Positions 18,917 through 27,429 of a DNA stretch of 64,000 nt are shown piece after piece. This stretch comes from Gemmatimonadota bacterium (GTDB lineage Bacteria > Gemmatimonadota > Gemmatimonadetes > Longimicrobiales > Gaopeijiaceae), in the NCBI GenBank assembly GCA_028873815.1, contig JAPPNN010000044.1:1-64000 (forward strand), given 5' to 3'. The translations under genes and the position numbers were made by a program. Position 1 is the stretch's first letter; every line of letters starts with the position of its first letter. The notes below the pieces were generated by a model that saw nothing but the letters and a program-made list of their open reading frames with translations, had not been told where the DNA came from and searched no databases.

Positions 18917-20248
18917 ATGAAAGCGAGAAACAGACTGGCAGGTTTGGTGCTGTTCGTGGCTTCATCCGTTGTGGTCTCGGGGTGTAGCCTGGATGACATC
19001 CTTGCCGTGCGTGTGCCGGGCAAGGTTCTGGAAGAAGACCTTAACAGCGCGTCGCTGGCCAACGTGTTGGCTACGGGCGTGATCGCGGAAGTCGAGTGCA
19101 GCTGGAATCAGTACGTGGCGGGCTCGGCGCACCACTCGGACGAATACGTGCCGACTTCGGGCAACCTCACCATGAGGAACTGGGGGCAGCGCAAGATCTA
19201 CGCTTCCGATGCAGGTTATGCGCAGGGGACCTGTGGTGGCTGGGGCTATCCGATGTTCACGCCGCTGCACACCGCGCGCTTTCAGGCGGAGGACGTGAGC
19301 CAGCGCCTGGAGGGGTTCGGGGCTGATGTGGCGAACGCGGCCGCGCTGCAGGCGTCGGTAGCCGTTTGGGGAGCATTTCCGCTGGTTGCCATGGGCGAGG
19401 GCTTTTGCCGCATGGCAATCGATGGTGGCGCGGCGATGCAGCCCGGCGAAGTACAGACCCTGGCCGAGCAGCGCTTCAGTTCCGCGATCTCACTGGCACA
19501 GGGCACCGGTGACGCGACGCTGACCATGCAGGGCACGCTGGGGCGTGCCCGCGTTCGGCTTGCGATGGGCAACTATGCGGGCGCCATGGCCGACGCGTCG
19601 CAGATCCCGGATGGGTTCGTCGTCAACGTGTCGCGCGATGCGTCCGAATCGCGGCGCTACAACTACTATTTCGAGCGGCTGAACGCCCCGACCGGCTTCC
19701 GGGCCCACGGCTCGGTGGCCGACAACTACCAGAATCTCACGATTGGTGCGGACGGCATGCCCATGGACGGCGGAGACGGCGTCAAGGATACGCGCGTCAA
19801 CGTCAAGACAGACGGCACGCAGGCCGCTGACTTCGCGACGATTTTGTACTACCACGACAAGTACAATTCACGCGGCGACCCGCTGCCCCTGGTGCACTGG
19901 CACGAAGCCCGCATGTTCGAGGCCGAGGCGCTGGCCATGCAGGGTGATGTCGCGGGCGCGCTGGGCAAGATCAACGGTCTCCGCATGGCCGCCGGGCTTC
20001 CCGAGGTCACCGCGGACGTGGGCGCCGGACAGATCATGGACCTGGTCAAAGAGGAACGTCGTCGCCAGCTGTTCGTATTGGGCGGGCACCGCCTGCACGA
20101 CATGCTGCGCTTCGACATACCGTTCCTGGGAGAGCCCGGTTCGATCCATCCGAACGGTCTCGACCAGACGGGGGCGGAGTACGGCAACCTGACGTGCTTC
20201 CAGCTCCCCGAGGTTGAGGTCAAGGGGAACGAGAACATCAGCAGCTGA
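18917..20248 (+). CDS. SusD/RagB-family lipoprotein (duplicate 1)
   Basis: This encodes 443 aa. In-frame ATGs lie at 18911 and 18917, and AGGGAG at 18903-18908 is better spaced for 18917. The lipobox VVSGC is followed by SLDDILAVRVPGKV, the SusD-type N-terminus. Helical repeats and a C-terminal EERRRQLFVLGGHRLHDMLRF block match the family. The last 35 residues (GSIHPNGLDQTGAEYG...) are almost the same as in the SusD ending at 24705, confirming the duplication. A strong hairpin follows. Confidence 0.93.
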   Translation: MKARNRLAGLVLFVASSVVVSGCSLDDILAVRVPGKVLEEDLNSASLANVLATGVIAEVECSWNQYVAGSAHHSDEYVPTSGNLTMRNWGQRKIYASDAGYAQGTCGGWGYPMFTPLHTARFQAEDVSQRLEGFGADVANAAALQASVAVWGAFPLVAMGEGFCRMAIDGGAAMQPGEVQTLAEQRFSSAISLAQGTGDATLTMQGTLGRARVRLAMGNYAGAMADASQIPDGFVVNVSRDASESRRYNYYFERLNAPTGFRAHGSVADNYQNLTIGADGMPMDGGDGVKDTRVNVKTDGTQAADFATILYYHDKYNSRGDPLPLVHWHEARMFEAEALAMQGDVAGALGKINGLRMAAGLPEVTADVGAGQIMDLVKEERRRQLFVLGGHRLHDMLRFDIPFLGEPGSIHPNGLDQTGAEYGNLTCFQLPEVEVKGNENISS

Positions 20249-20269
20249 ACCGACTGAAGGGAAGGCATT

Positions 20270-20305
20270 GCGGGGCTGCCGCTTGCGTTCTGGCGGCAGC
20301 CCCGC
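20270..20305 (+). terminator. strong GC hairpin after the first duplicated susD
   Basis: Arms 20270-20282 and 20293-20305 pair perfectly over 13 bases (GCGGGGCTGCCGC and its complement) around a 10-base loop, 21 bases after the stop codon. Only TTCTCAT follows, so it is a weak intrinsic terminator or an RNA-stabilising stem between the two duplicated units. Confidence 0.6.
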
Positions 20306-20360
20306 TTCTCATATGGCGGGGTGGTGGTAGAGCAACCCAGATGGAGCAAAGGAGAATCCC

Positions 20361-23300
20361 ATGAGACCCAGAGCGCGTTCAAGCCCGCTGTCTTCCCGTC
20401 GATTGCCGCGTGTCGTCGGCGGGATGGCCGGAGTGTTGGCCCTGGCGCTGACCGTCGCGCCACTGGCCGCTCAGAACACCATCACCGGCGCGGTGGTGGA
20501 CGGGAGCAACCAACGACCCCTTGTCGGCGCGCAGGTCGTGATCGACGGGACCGAACTCGGCGGCCTGACCGACAACCGGGGACGGTTTCTCATCCTGAAC
20601 GCGCCGGCGGGAACCGTGACGCTCCGCGTCCTCATGATCGGCTACCGGGAGGCGACGGCGCAGGCGAGCGCCGACCAGGCCGTCACGATCGAGCTCCAGG
20701 AGACCGCCATCTCGCTTGACGAGATCATCGTCACGGGCACCGTCGGTGAGCAGCAGGCACGGTCGATCGGCAATGCGATCGGCCGCGTCGATGCGGCCGT
20801 CCTGCAGGAACGGGCGCCGGTTGCGGAAGTGCAGCAACTCCTGTCGGCGACCGTTCCGGGCGTCCGCATCATGAACACAGGCGGGGCCATCGGTGAGGGC
20901 GGAGTGACCCGCATTCGCGGTGTCGCTTCACTGACCCTCGTTGCCACTCCGATCGTCGTCGTGGATGGCATTCGTGTGAACGGCGCTGACGGGGACCCGT
21001 CACTCCTCTGCGGCATCGGTGCCGACTGTGGGGATTCGGGCTCCCGGATCAACGACTTCGACCCGGATGAAATCGAGAGCATCGAGGTCATCAAGGGACC
21101 GGCCGCGGCCACGCTCTACGGGACCGAAGCGTCCAACGGCGTCATCCAGATCATCACCAAGCGCGGCGCGCGGGGAGCACCCCGGGTCAACGCGCGGATC
21201 CGGCAGGGCGCGTCCTGGATGCCGAATCCCGTGGAACTGGTGCCGCCGACATACTACAAGAACTCCGCGGGCCAGATCGTCGAAGTCAACGTCCTCAAGC
21301 ACGACAAGGAAAACACTTTCGGCCTGCTGGACTGCGACCCCAGCACCCAGACCGGCTGTCAGCCGAACGGGGGCCACGACTGGTTCCGGACCGGCCACAA
21401 CCAGTCCTACGGTGCGGACGTGAGCGGCGGCACGGAGAACGTCACGTACTTCGTGAGCGGTGAATTCGATCGCATGGAGGGACCGGTACCCTACAACTGG
21501 CAGAACACGCTCCGCGGCAGGGCCAATCTGACCTATGCTCCGAGCGACGCCTTCAGGTTCGACTTCAGTCTCGGCGCAAACCGGTCCAAGATGGAATCCG
21601 CGTCGGCCCAGCAACCCTTGCTGACAGCCGTGATCTGGTCCTGTCCGGCACCCGGCTGTGAGCCCGGGTCGGGCACGCCGCAGGCCCTCGATGGGCCTTC
21701 GCGCGGCTATATCGCCTATCTTCCCGAGGCCTACCAGGACGAAATTGAGGGTGTCGTCGATATCGACCGGACCACCTACAGTCTCCAGGCCCACTGGGAA
21801 CCCAGGGAGTGGCTGGCGCAAAAGATGGTGTTGGGCGGAGATTTCGGCACGCGGACCAACACCGAGCTGTACCTTGCGACGGGCAACCTCGGCAACTTCT
21901 TCAACACGGGCCGAAAGACGGTGGCGAACGAGCGGACCTCGTTCATCACCGCGGACTACCAGGCAAGCAGCGACTGGTCGCCTTTCGAGAGCATCAGCCT
22001 CAGCACGGGAGGCGGTCTTCAGTTCTACTCGAAGAAGACCGAGATCCTGTGGGCGCGAGGTGAGTCTTTCCCGGTCAAATCCCTTGAGACCATTCCTTCC
22101 GGTTCCACGCGAAGTGCCGACGAGGAATATCTGGAGAACAAGACGTTCGGGGTCTTCCTTCAGGAACAGGTCGGCTTCGGGGACAGGCTCTACCTGACTG
22201 CCGCAGTGCGGGGTGACGACAACTCGGCCTTCGGAAGGAACTTCGATTTCGTCGTTTACCCGAAGTTCTCGGGCTCATATGTGATCAGTGACGAAGCGTT
22301 TTTTGCCGAAAGCGTGGGCTTCGTGGAACAGCTCAAGCTGCGCGCCGCCTGGGGACAGGCCGGGAAGCAGCCGGATGTGTTTGACGCGCTGAGGACCTAC
22401 GAGCCTTCGGTGGGGCCGGGCGGCTCTTCCACCGTCACGCCGGAGAACATCGGCAACGCGGACCTGAAGCCGGAGGTAGGCACCGAGGTCGAAGTGGGCT
22501 TCGATGCCAGCCTCCTGAACGATCGGATAGGGTTGGAGTTCACCTGGTACGACCAGACTACCCAGGACGCGATCGTGTCCGTGCCGGCAATCCCCTCGAA
22601 CGGCTTCCCCGGGGTTCAGTTCCAGAACATCGGGGAAGTGCGGAACAGCGGGATTGAAGTCGGAGTGAATGCGAACGTCTTCAGCGGCGAGACGCTCAGC
22701 CTGGACATCGGCGGGACGTTCTCGACCACCAACAACGAGATTTCGGATCTGGGTGGCCAGCCCGCGGTCGTTCACACGAGCACGTTCGGGCAGTATCACG
22801 TCGAGGGACAGCCCCTGGCAGGGATCTACATGAAGCGCATCGTGAGCGCGACACTCGACGGCAACTCCGCCACGAACGTGATGTGCGAGGGAGGAACCAT
22901 TCTTCCCAGTGGCGAGGCGGTCGGCGCTTCGGCGGGCGGCGGTGCACCGGTCCCGTGTGCGGACGCGCCAAACGTCTTTTGGGGACAGCCTATCCCCGAC
23001 AAGGAAGGCAGCGCCTACGCCACGGTTTCGGTCGGGTCCAATCTCCAATTGTACGCGCTGGTCGACTACGTAGGCGGACGCACGCTGATCAGTGGCGATA
23101 TCGCCGCCCAGCACAGGTTCTTCATCAACTCGAGGGCCATTCTCGAGCGAACACAATCCCTGGACGATCTGGGTTGGCCAGCCGGACAGCTTCGGGGTCA
23201 AGCAGATGGATCCCGAAGTGGCGAACCAGATCGGCGGCGCGACCGCAGGCCTTACCGCCTACAATCAGGAGGGCTGGCCTCAGCTCAGGACTGTCACGAC

Positions 23301-23423
23301 CACGTTCAGACTCACATTCTGAGGGAAAGGAGCAAAGCCAATGACTACGCAGATGAAGAACGCTGCGCGGGGGGCTCGGTTTGGCCTCCTGGTGACCGGA
23401 TTGCTTCTGACGGCCGGATGTGA
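20361..23423 (+). CDS. SusC/RagA-family transporter (duplicate 2), 3' end deleted and frameshifted
   Basis: The reading frame codes for 1020 aa, and up to residue about 930 it is a normal SusC (signal peptide to PLAAQ, regulatory domain, EIIVTG, plug with VVVDGIRVNG and the TLYGTEASNGVIQIITKRG block, barrel). After NSRAILERT (about 23150) the frame turns into Arg/Gly/Ser-rich nonsense and overruns into the next gene. The true C-terminus, NPWTIWVGQPDSFG... to TTFRLTF, lies in another frame and stops at 23322. Compared with the duplicate at 15763, about 57 codons (roughly 170 nt, not a multiple of three) are missing at 23151-23155, including the conserved GDFMKLR block. It is therefore probably nonfunctional, unless this is an assembly error. 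Confidence 0.85.
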   Translation: MRPRARSSPLSSRRLPRVVGGMAGVLALALTVAPLAAQNTITGAVVDGSNQRPLVGAQVVIDGTELGGLTDNRGRFLILNAPAGTVTLRVLMIGYREATAQASADQAVTIELQETAISLDEIIVTGTVGEQQARSIGNAIGRVDAAVLQERAPVAEVQQLLSATVPGVRIMNTGGAIGEGGVTRIRGVASLTLVATPIVVVDGIRVNGADGDPSLLCGIGADCGDSGSRINDFDPDEIESIEVIKGPAAATLYGTEASNGVIQIITKRGARGAPRVNARIRQGASWMPNPVELVPPTYYKNSAGQIVEVNVLKHDKENTFGLLDCDPSTQTGCQPNGGHDWFRTGHNQSYGADVSGGTENVTYFVSGEFDRMEGPVPYNWQNTLRGRANLTYAPSDAFRFDFSLGANRSKMESASAQQPLLTAVIWSCPAPGCEPGSGTPQALDGPSRGYIAYLPEAYQDEIEGVVDIDRTTYSLQAHWEPREWLAQKMVLGGDFGTRTNTELYLATGNLGNFFNTGRKTVANERTSFITADYQASSDWSPFESISLSTGGGLQFYSKKTEILWARGESFPVKSLETIPSGSTRSADEEYLENKTFGVFLQEQVGFGDRLYLTAAVRGDDNSAFGRNFDFVVYPKFSGSYVISDEAFFAESVGFVEQLKLRAAWGQAGKQPDVFDALRTYEPSVGPGGSSTVTPENIGNADLKPEVGTEVEVGFDASLLNDRIGLEFTWYDQTTQDAIVSVPAIPSNGFPGVQFQNIGEVRNSGIEVGVNANVFSGETLSLDIGGTFSTTNNEISDLGGQPAVVHTSTFGQYHVEGQPLAGIYMKRIVSATLDGNSATNVMCEGGTILPSGEAVGASAGGGAPVPCADAPNVFWGQPIPDKEGSAYATVSVGSNLQLYALVDYVGGRTLISGDIAAQHRFFINSRAILERTQSLDDLGWPAGQLRGQADGSRSGEPDRRRDRRPYRLQSGGLASAQDCHDHVQTHILRERSKANDYADEERCAGGSVWPPGDRIASDGRM

Positions 23424-24705
23424 CCTCGAAGCGATCCTGGAGGTGGATATTCCCGGTAAGGTCGATGCCGAATCGCTGAGTGATCCGACGCTTGCCAGCG
23501 TCCTGGTGAACTCGGTGGTCGGTGACGTGGAGTGCGCGTGGAGCAACTACGCGGCGGCAGCATCCCACCACTCGGATGAGTGGATTCCGACTTCCGGAAA
23601 CCTCAACATGCGGGAATGGGGGCAGCGGAAGATGGATCCTCAGGCTCTGTCGGGAGGAGTCCTCGCGACAGGTTCCTGTTCGTCCAACTACGGTGTCTAC
23701 ACACCACTGCAGACCGGTCGGTTCCAGAATAACGATGTCTTCGACAAACTGGCCGAGTTCGACGCGGGTGACGTGCCCGGCAAGGCTCAGATGCAGGGCA
23801 GGGTACGGGTATATGGCGGCTGGGCACTCATCGCCCTGGGCGAGGGATTCTGCTCCATGGCGCTGGACGGCGGACCCGAGATGCAGCCCAACCAGGTGCT
23901 CGAAGTGGCGGTGCAGAACTTCAGCGAAGCCATATCGGGCGCCGGAGACGCGACGCTGGTGACAGGTTCCTATGCCGGTCGGGCCCGTGCCAAGCTGTAC
24001 ATGGGTGACTGGTCGGGCGCCATCACCGACGCGCAACAGATTCCGGAGGGATTCAAGTTCGGAGCCGACCGCGCCGGCGACCTGGACATACGGCAGAATT
24101 ACCTGCACCGCTGGCTCAACGATACCAACGACGGAATCAGCAAGCACGGATCGGTGGCGGATCACTTCCGCGACCTCACCGTCAACGACGCCGGGGAACT
24201 CACGCAGAACGACGGCATGCCCGATCCCCGGGTGCCGGTTCGCACAATCGGCAACCAGGCGTTCGACTTCTCGACGATCCACTACTTTACGGACAAGTAC
24301 ACTTCTCGCGGCGACCCGGCGCCTTTCGCGTCCTGGGAAGGCGCACAGCTCATTATCGCTGAGGCTTCGGCACAGATGGGCGACGTGGCGACGGCGGTCG
24401 GCATCATCAACGCCCTTCGCGCCAAGTCGGGCCTGCCCGAGTGGGCCGCCGGCGCATCGGCATCGCAGTCGGACGTCATCGACGCGGTGCTGGCGGAGCG
24501 CTCGCGCGAGCTGTTCGTGGAGCAGGCGTGGCGCTTCAATGACATGCTGCGATACCGGGGCTCGGCGCATCAGATTTCGTTCCTGGGCGAGCCGGGATCG
24601 ATCCATCCCAACGGACTCGATCAGACGGGAGCCGAATACGGCACCGTGACGTGCTGGGAGTTGCCCCTGGTGGAGACGAACGGGAACGAGAACATCAACC
24701 GGTGA
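23341..24705 (+). CDS. SusD/RagB-family lipoprotein (duplicate 2)
   Basis: This encodes 454 aa. The start at 23341 lies 18 bases after the natural SusC stop at 23322 and has AAAGGAG upstream. The lipobox LLTAGC is followed by DLEAILEVDIPGKV. The C-terminal block (LAERSRELFVEQAWRFNDMLRY) and the ending GSIHPNGLDQTGAEYG mirror the first duplicate. The gene is intact although its SusC partner looks broken. It could still pair with the intact SusC at 15763. Confidence 0.93.
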   Translation: MTTQMKNAARGARFGLLVTGLLLTAGCDLEAILEVDIPGKVDAESLSDPTLASVLVNSVVGDVECAWSNYAAAASHHSDEWIPTSGNLNMREWGQRKMDPQALSGGVLATGSCSSNYGVYTPLQTGRFQNNDVFDKLAEFDAGDVPGKAQMQGRVRVYGGWALIALGEGFCSMALDGGPEMQPNQVLEVAVQNFSEAISGAGDATLVTGSYAGRARAKLYMGDWSGAITDAQQIPEGFKFGADRAGDLDIRQNYLHRWLNDTNDGISKHGSVADHFRDLTVNDAGELTQNDGMPDPRVPVRTIGNQAFDFSTIHYFTDKYTSRGDPAPFASWEGAQLIIAEASAQMGDVATAVGIINALRAKSGLPEWAAGASASQSDVIDAVLAERSRELFVEQAWRFNDMLRYRGSAHQISFLGEPGSIHPNGLDQTGAEYGTVTCWELPLVETNGNENINR

Positions 24706-24720
24706 GACCGGCGCCTTAAC

Positions 24721-24768
24721 GGCGGTGGCTGCAGGCCAGGCCGGGAGAGGCCGTCTGCGGCCACCGCC
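24721..24768. terminator. hairpin after the second duplicated susD
   Basis: GGCGGTGGC (24721-24729) and GCCACCGCC (24760-24768) pair perfectly, with further GC pairing possible inside the loop. It lies 15 bases after the SusD stop and facing a minus-strand gene. It has no T-run. Confidence 0.4.
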
Positions 24769-24790
24769 GGGCGGCGGAACCGACGAAGTG

Positions 24791-24820
24791 CGGGGCGGGT
24801 TCGCAGGTGGGCCCGCCCCG
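24791..24820. terminator. second hairpin in the convergent gap
   Basis: CGGGGCGGG (24791-24799) and CCCGCCCCG (24812-24820) form a perfect 9-bp stem with a 12-base loop, between the convergent SusD gene and the minus-strand plug protein ending at 24839. It could act on either strand. Confidence 0.45.
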
Positions 24821-24838
24821 GCTTCATTGCCGGCCGGC

Positions 24839-25606
24839 CTACGGGCGCTTGCCCCGCCGCGTCGTGATCAACACGACGCCGTCGGCTGCGTCGGGTCCGT
24901 ACTCGGCGCCCGCGGCCGGCCCTTTGAGCACCTCGATCCGCGCGATCGTTCCCGGGTCGATGAGTTCGAGAGCGCCCAGGCCGCCGTCGTACCCGAGCGC
25001 CTGCACGCGCACGCCGTCGATGAACACCACGGGATGCCGGTTGAAGCTGAAGCTCTTCGCGCCTCGGACACGGAGGTAGTAGCCCATCCCCACCGCGCCC
25101 CCGGTCCGTACCAGGGTGACCCCCGTGACACCGTCCAGCACTTCGCGGACGCCCCGATTCCCCTGCAACTCCTCACCCTCGATGGTGCGGTCGGGTATGT
25201 CGACCTGCCGCCGCATGGCGCGCGCGACGATCTCTTCCAGCACGAAGGCGGGCGCCATCATTTCGAAGTCGCGGAGCACCAGGGCGGGCTCCCCGACCTC
25301 CAGGCGCTCGGCGATCCCGACGTGCTCCGGATGAGTGACACGCAGCACGGACACGCCCAGCGGCACCGAAAGCAGCGCGTACCTTCCGTCCACATCGGTC
25401 TGGTTAACCACGCTGGTGCCCACGACGCGTACGACCGCGCCCGGAATGGGCTCGCCCGTCACGGCTGAGCGCACGACACCCCGAAGCGTTGCCTTCGTCT
25501 GCCCCGCCAACGGCGCCGCGCCAGCCAACAGGGTCGCCACGCAGAGACCGAGCAGCACTCGAGCGCTGCCGGGCGTTCCCATACCAACTGCCAGTAGACC
25601 CTTCAT
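24839..25606 (-). CDS. barrel-less carboxypeptidase-regulatory/TonB-plug protein
   Basis: This encodes 255 aa. The start at 25606 opens into a signal peptide ending near PLAGQ, with AGGG seven bases upstream. A longer in-frame extension to 25834 would bury the signal. Residues about 37-120 are a carboxypeptidase-regulatory-like domain (ATLRGVVRSAVTGEPIPGA). Residues 140-255 are a well-formed plug: VREVLDGVTGVTLV, YYLRVRGAKS, PVVFIDGVRV, IARIEVLKGPAAGAEYGPDAADGVVLITTRRG. The protein ends exactly where a barrel would start. This is the same architecture as the proteins at 5196 and 46149. The leader carries two strong hairpins. Confidence 0.85.
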   Translation of the reverse strand: MKGLLAVGMGTPGSARVLLGLCVATLLAGAAPLAGQTKATLRGVVRSAVTGEPIPGAVVRVVGTSVVNQTDVDGRYALLSVPLGVSVLRVTHPEHVGIAERLEVGEPALVLRDFEMMAPAFVLEEIVARAMRRQVDIPDRTIEGEELQGNRGVREVLDGVTGVTLVRTGGAVGMGYYLRVRGAKSFSFNRHPVVFIDGVRVQALGYDGGLGALELIDPGTIARIEVLKGPAAGAEYGPDAADGVVLITTRRGKRP

Positions 25607-25619
25607 GTCGAACCCTACG

Positions 25620-25637
25620 CTCGCCTTGAGAGGCGAG
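25620..25637. promoter_or_regulatory. perfect hairpin in the leader of the plug-only gene
   Basis: CTCGCCT (25620-25626) and AGGCGAG (25631-25637) form a perfect 7-bp stem with a 4-base loop, only 14 bases upstream of the minus-strand start at 25606. It lies next to the ribosome-binding site and may influence initiation. Confidence 0.4.
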
Positions 25638-25661
25638 TTACATCCAATCCCTTCCTTAATC

Positions 25662-25696
25662 CGTGAAAACCCGCAAATCAACTGCGGCTTTTCACG
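25662..25696. repeat. 14-bp inverted repeat between two minus-strand genes
   Basis: Arms 25662-25675 (CGTGAAAACCCGCA) and 25683-25696 pair over 14 bases with one mismatch around a 7-base loop. It lies 62 bases after the stop of the S12 hydrolase gene and 56 bases before the plug-protein start. It has no T-run, so it may be a transcript-end stem, a leader element or a protein-binding dyad. Confidence 0.5.
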
Positions 25697-25757
25697 ATTC
25701 AATTCACTGAGACCGTGCCCGCCGAAGATCATGCGCGCCCACCCGGCATCCGTTACA

Positions 25758-27368
25758 TCAAGACCCCGCGCGTTCGAACACGATGTCGGTGCCGTTCGGC
25801 TCGAAGGGGATCGCCACGGATCCCACCACGCCATCGGCGTTCGTCGTAAAGGTCACGAGACCGGTCACCGGCACGATGTTGGGCGGCGACGTGATCCGGA
25901 AGATGTCGTAGTGGAAGTGCTCCAGGTCGAGTTCGAAGTCCTCGTAGACGATCACCAGTCCGCCGCCCTGCACCTGTATGGCCATGCCGCCGTACCCGGC
26001 GTGCTCGTAGGTGCCCGCGTAGTCGGCCAGCGCATGGCTGGGCTGCGTACCGGAAACGCGCTTCGCCTCCTGCTCGCGTCTCGTCTTTTCGGCGCGCGCG
26101 CGCTGTTCGTCGCGCAGTTCGAGGTTGCGGGCGTTCCAATCCACCGGGTCGAGCCCGAGGAGGCGGTCGTACACGTTGTAGGCGATCATGACCGGCACCG
26201 GGTTCATGTCCCCGGAGCGGTTGGTGAGCACCATCACGCCGATCTTCTCGCGGGGCAGCCACGACATCGACGAAATGAAGCCGTCGATGCCGCCGCCGTG
26301 GGCGACCATCTTGCGGCCGCGGTAGCTGCTGACGCGCAACCCCAGGCCATAGCTGGCCTGACCCAGTTCCGTGAACTCGGACTCGCCGGGCATGGCGAAC
26401 TGCGGCTGCTGCATGCTTGCCGATGTCTCTTCGGAGAGCATACGGTGTCCTTCGAAGACCCCGCCGTCCATGTGGACCTGGATGTAGGCGAGCATCTCGG
26501 TCACGTTCGAGTTGACGGAGCCCGCCGGCCCGACCGCGTCGATGTTGCGGAAGGGGACGCGCGTCAGCGTTTCGTCCCTCAGCAGGTAGGGAACCGCGTA
26601 GTCGCCCGAAGCCGGCGAATCGCGCACCGATGTATTCGATCGCTCCATGCCCAGCGGCGTGAAAATCCGCTGGTCCATCAGATCATCCCAGTCCTCGCCG
26701 GTGATCCTCTCCGTGAGGTAGCCGGCGGTCATGAACATGAGGTTCTGGTACTGGTACCGGCTGCGGAACGAAGCGTTGGGCTCGAGGTACCGGAGCTTCG
26801 CGAAAATCTCTGCGCGGCTGCCCGTCCGGCCGTACCAGACGTTGTCGTGGCGCGGGAGCCCGGACTGGTGGGTGACGAGGTCCCGGGGGGTCATCTCGGC
26901 GGTGGCGAATTCGTCATGGAGCCGGAAGTCGGGCAGGTAGTCGCGCACGGGCCGGTCCCACTCCAGCTTCCCCTGATCCACCAGCATGCCCATCAGCGTC
27001 ACGGTGAATGATTTGCTGTTCGACCCGATGGCCATGGTCGTGTGTTCGGTGACCGGAAGCTCCGCCTCGATGTCCCGATAGCCGAATCCCCTGGCCAGGA
27101 GAACTTCGCCGTCGCGGATCACGCCCACCGCGACACCCGGAATCGTCCAATCCTCCATCACGCCGGTCACGAACGCCTCGAATCCTGCGAATGGGTCTTC
27201 CGACTGGGCCCGCAGGGAGGTGACGGTCTGGGCGGACCCGGCGGAATGGGCGTCCTGCGCCGTCAGCGTGCACGGTGCGTAAGCCGCGACCGGCACCGCC
27301 AACAGCATCGCAACGAGCCGGAAACGGGCCCCGCTCCGAATGATTCTCAGCTTGCTGTGGCCGGGCAT
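25758..27368 (-). CDS. S12-family serine hydrolase (class C beta-lactamase fold)
   Basis: This encodes 536 aa. I chose the ATG at 27368, with GAGGAGG upstream, over a GTG two codons earlier. A signal peptide is followed by the serine beta-lactamase-like domain. SNSK (Ser116 to Lys119) supplies the nucleophile and base, YQN (Tyr207 to Asn209) is the second element, and HGGG near residue 350 replaces KTG. A C-terminal beta-rich domain follows, as in many penicillin-binding-protein-like esterases and D-aminopeptidases. Its substrate could be a D-amino acid peptide, an ester or a cell-wall peptide. It is one of three S12 proteins in this window. Confidence 0.9.
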   Translation of the reverse strand: MPGHSKLRIIRSGARFRLVAMLLAVPVAAYAPCTLTAQDAHSAGSAQTVTSLRAQSEDPFAGFEAFVTGVMEDWTIPGVAVGVIRDGEVLLARGFGYRDIEAELPVTEHTTMAIGSNSKSFTVTLMGMLVDQGKLEWDRPVRDYLPDFRLHDEFATAEMTPRDLVTHQSGLPRHDNVWYGRTGSRAEIFAKLRYLEPNASFRSRYQYQNLMFMTAGYLTERITGEDWDDLMDQRIFTPLGMERSNTSVRDSPASGDYAVPYLLRDETLTRVPFRNIDAVGPAGSVNSNVTEMLAYIQVHMDGGVFEGHRMLSEETSASMQQPQFAMPGESEFTELGQASYGLGLRVSSYRGRKMVAHGGGIDGFISSMSWLPREKIGVMVLTNRSGDMNPVPVMIAYNVYDRLLGLDPVDWNARNLELRDEQRARAEKTRREQEAKRVSGTQPSHALADYAGTYEHAGYGGMAIQVQGGGLVIVYEDFELDLEHFHYDIFRITSPPNIVPVTGLVTFTTNADGVVGSVAIPFEPNGTDIVFERAGS

Positions 27369-27429
27369 GCACACCTCCTCGTGCGATCGTTTCCGTACGA
27401 GTGAATGTACCGCCCGTTGCCGCTTCCCG

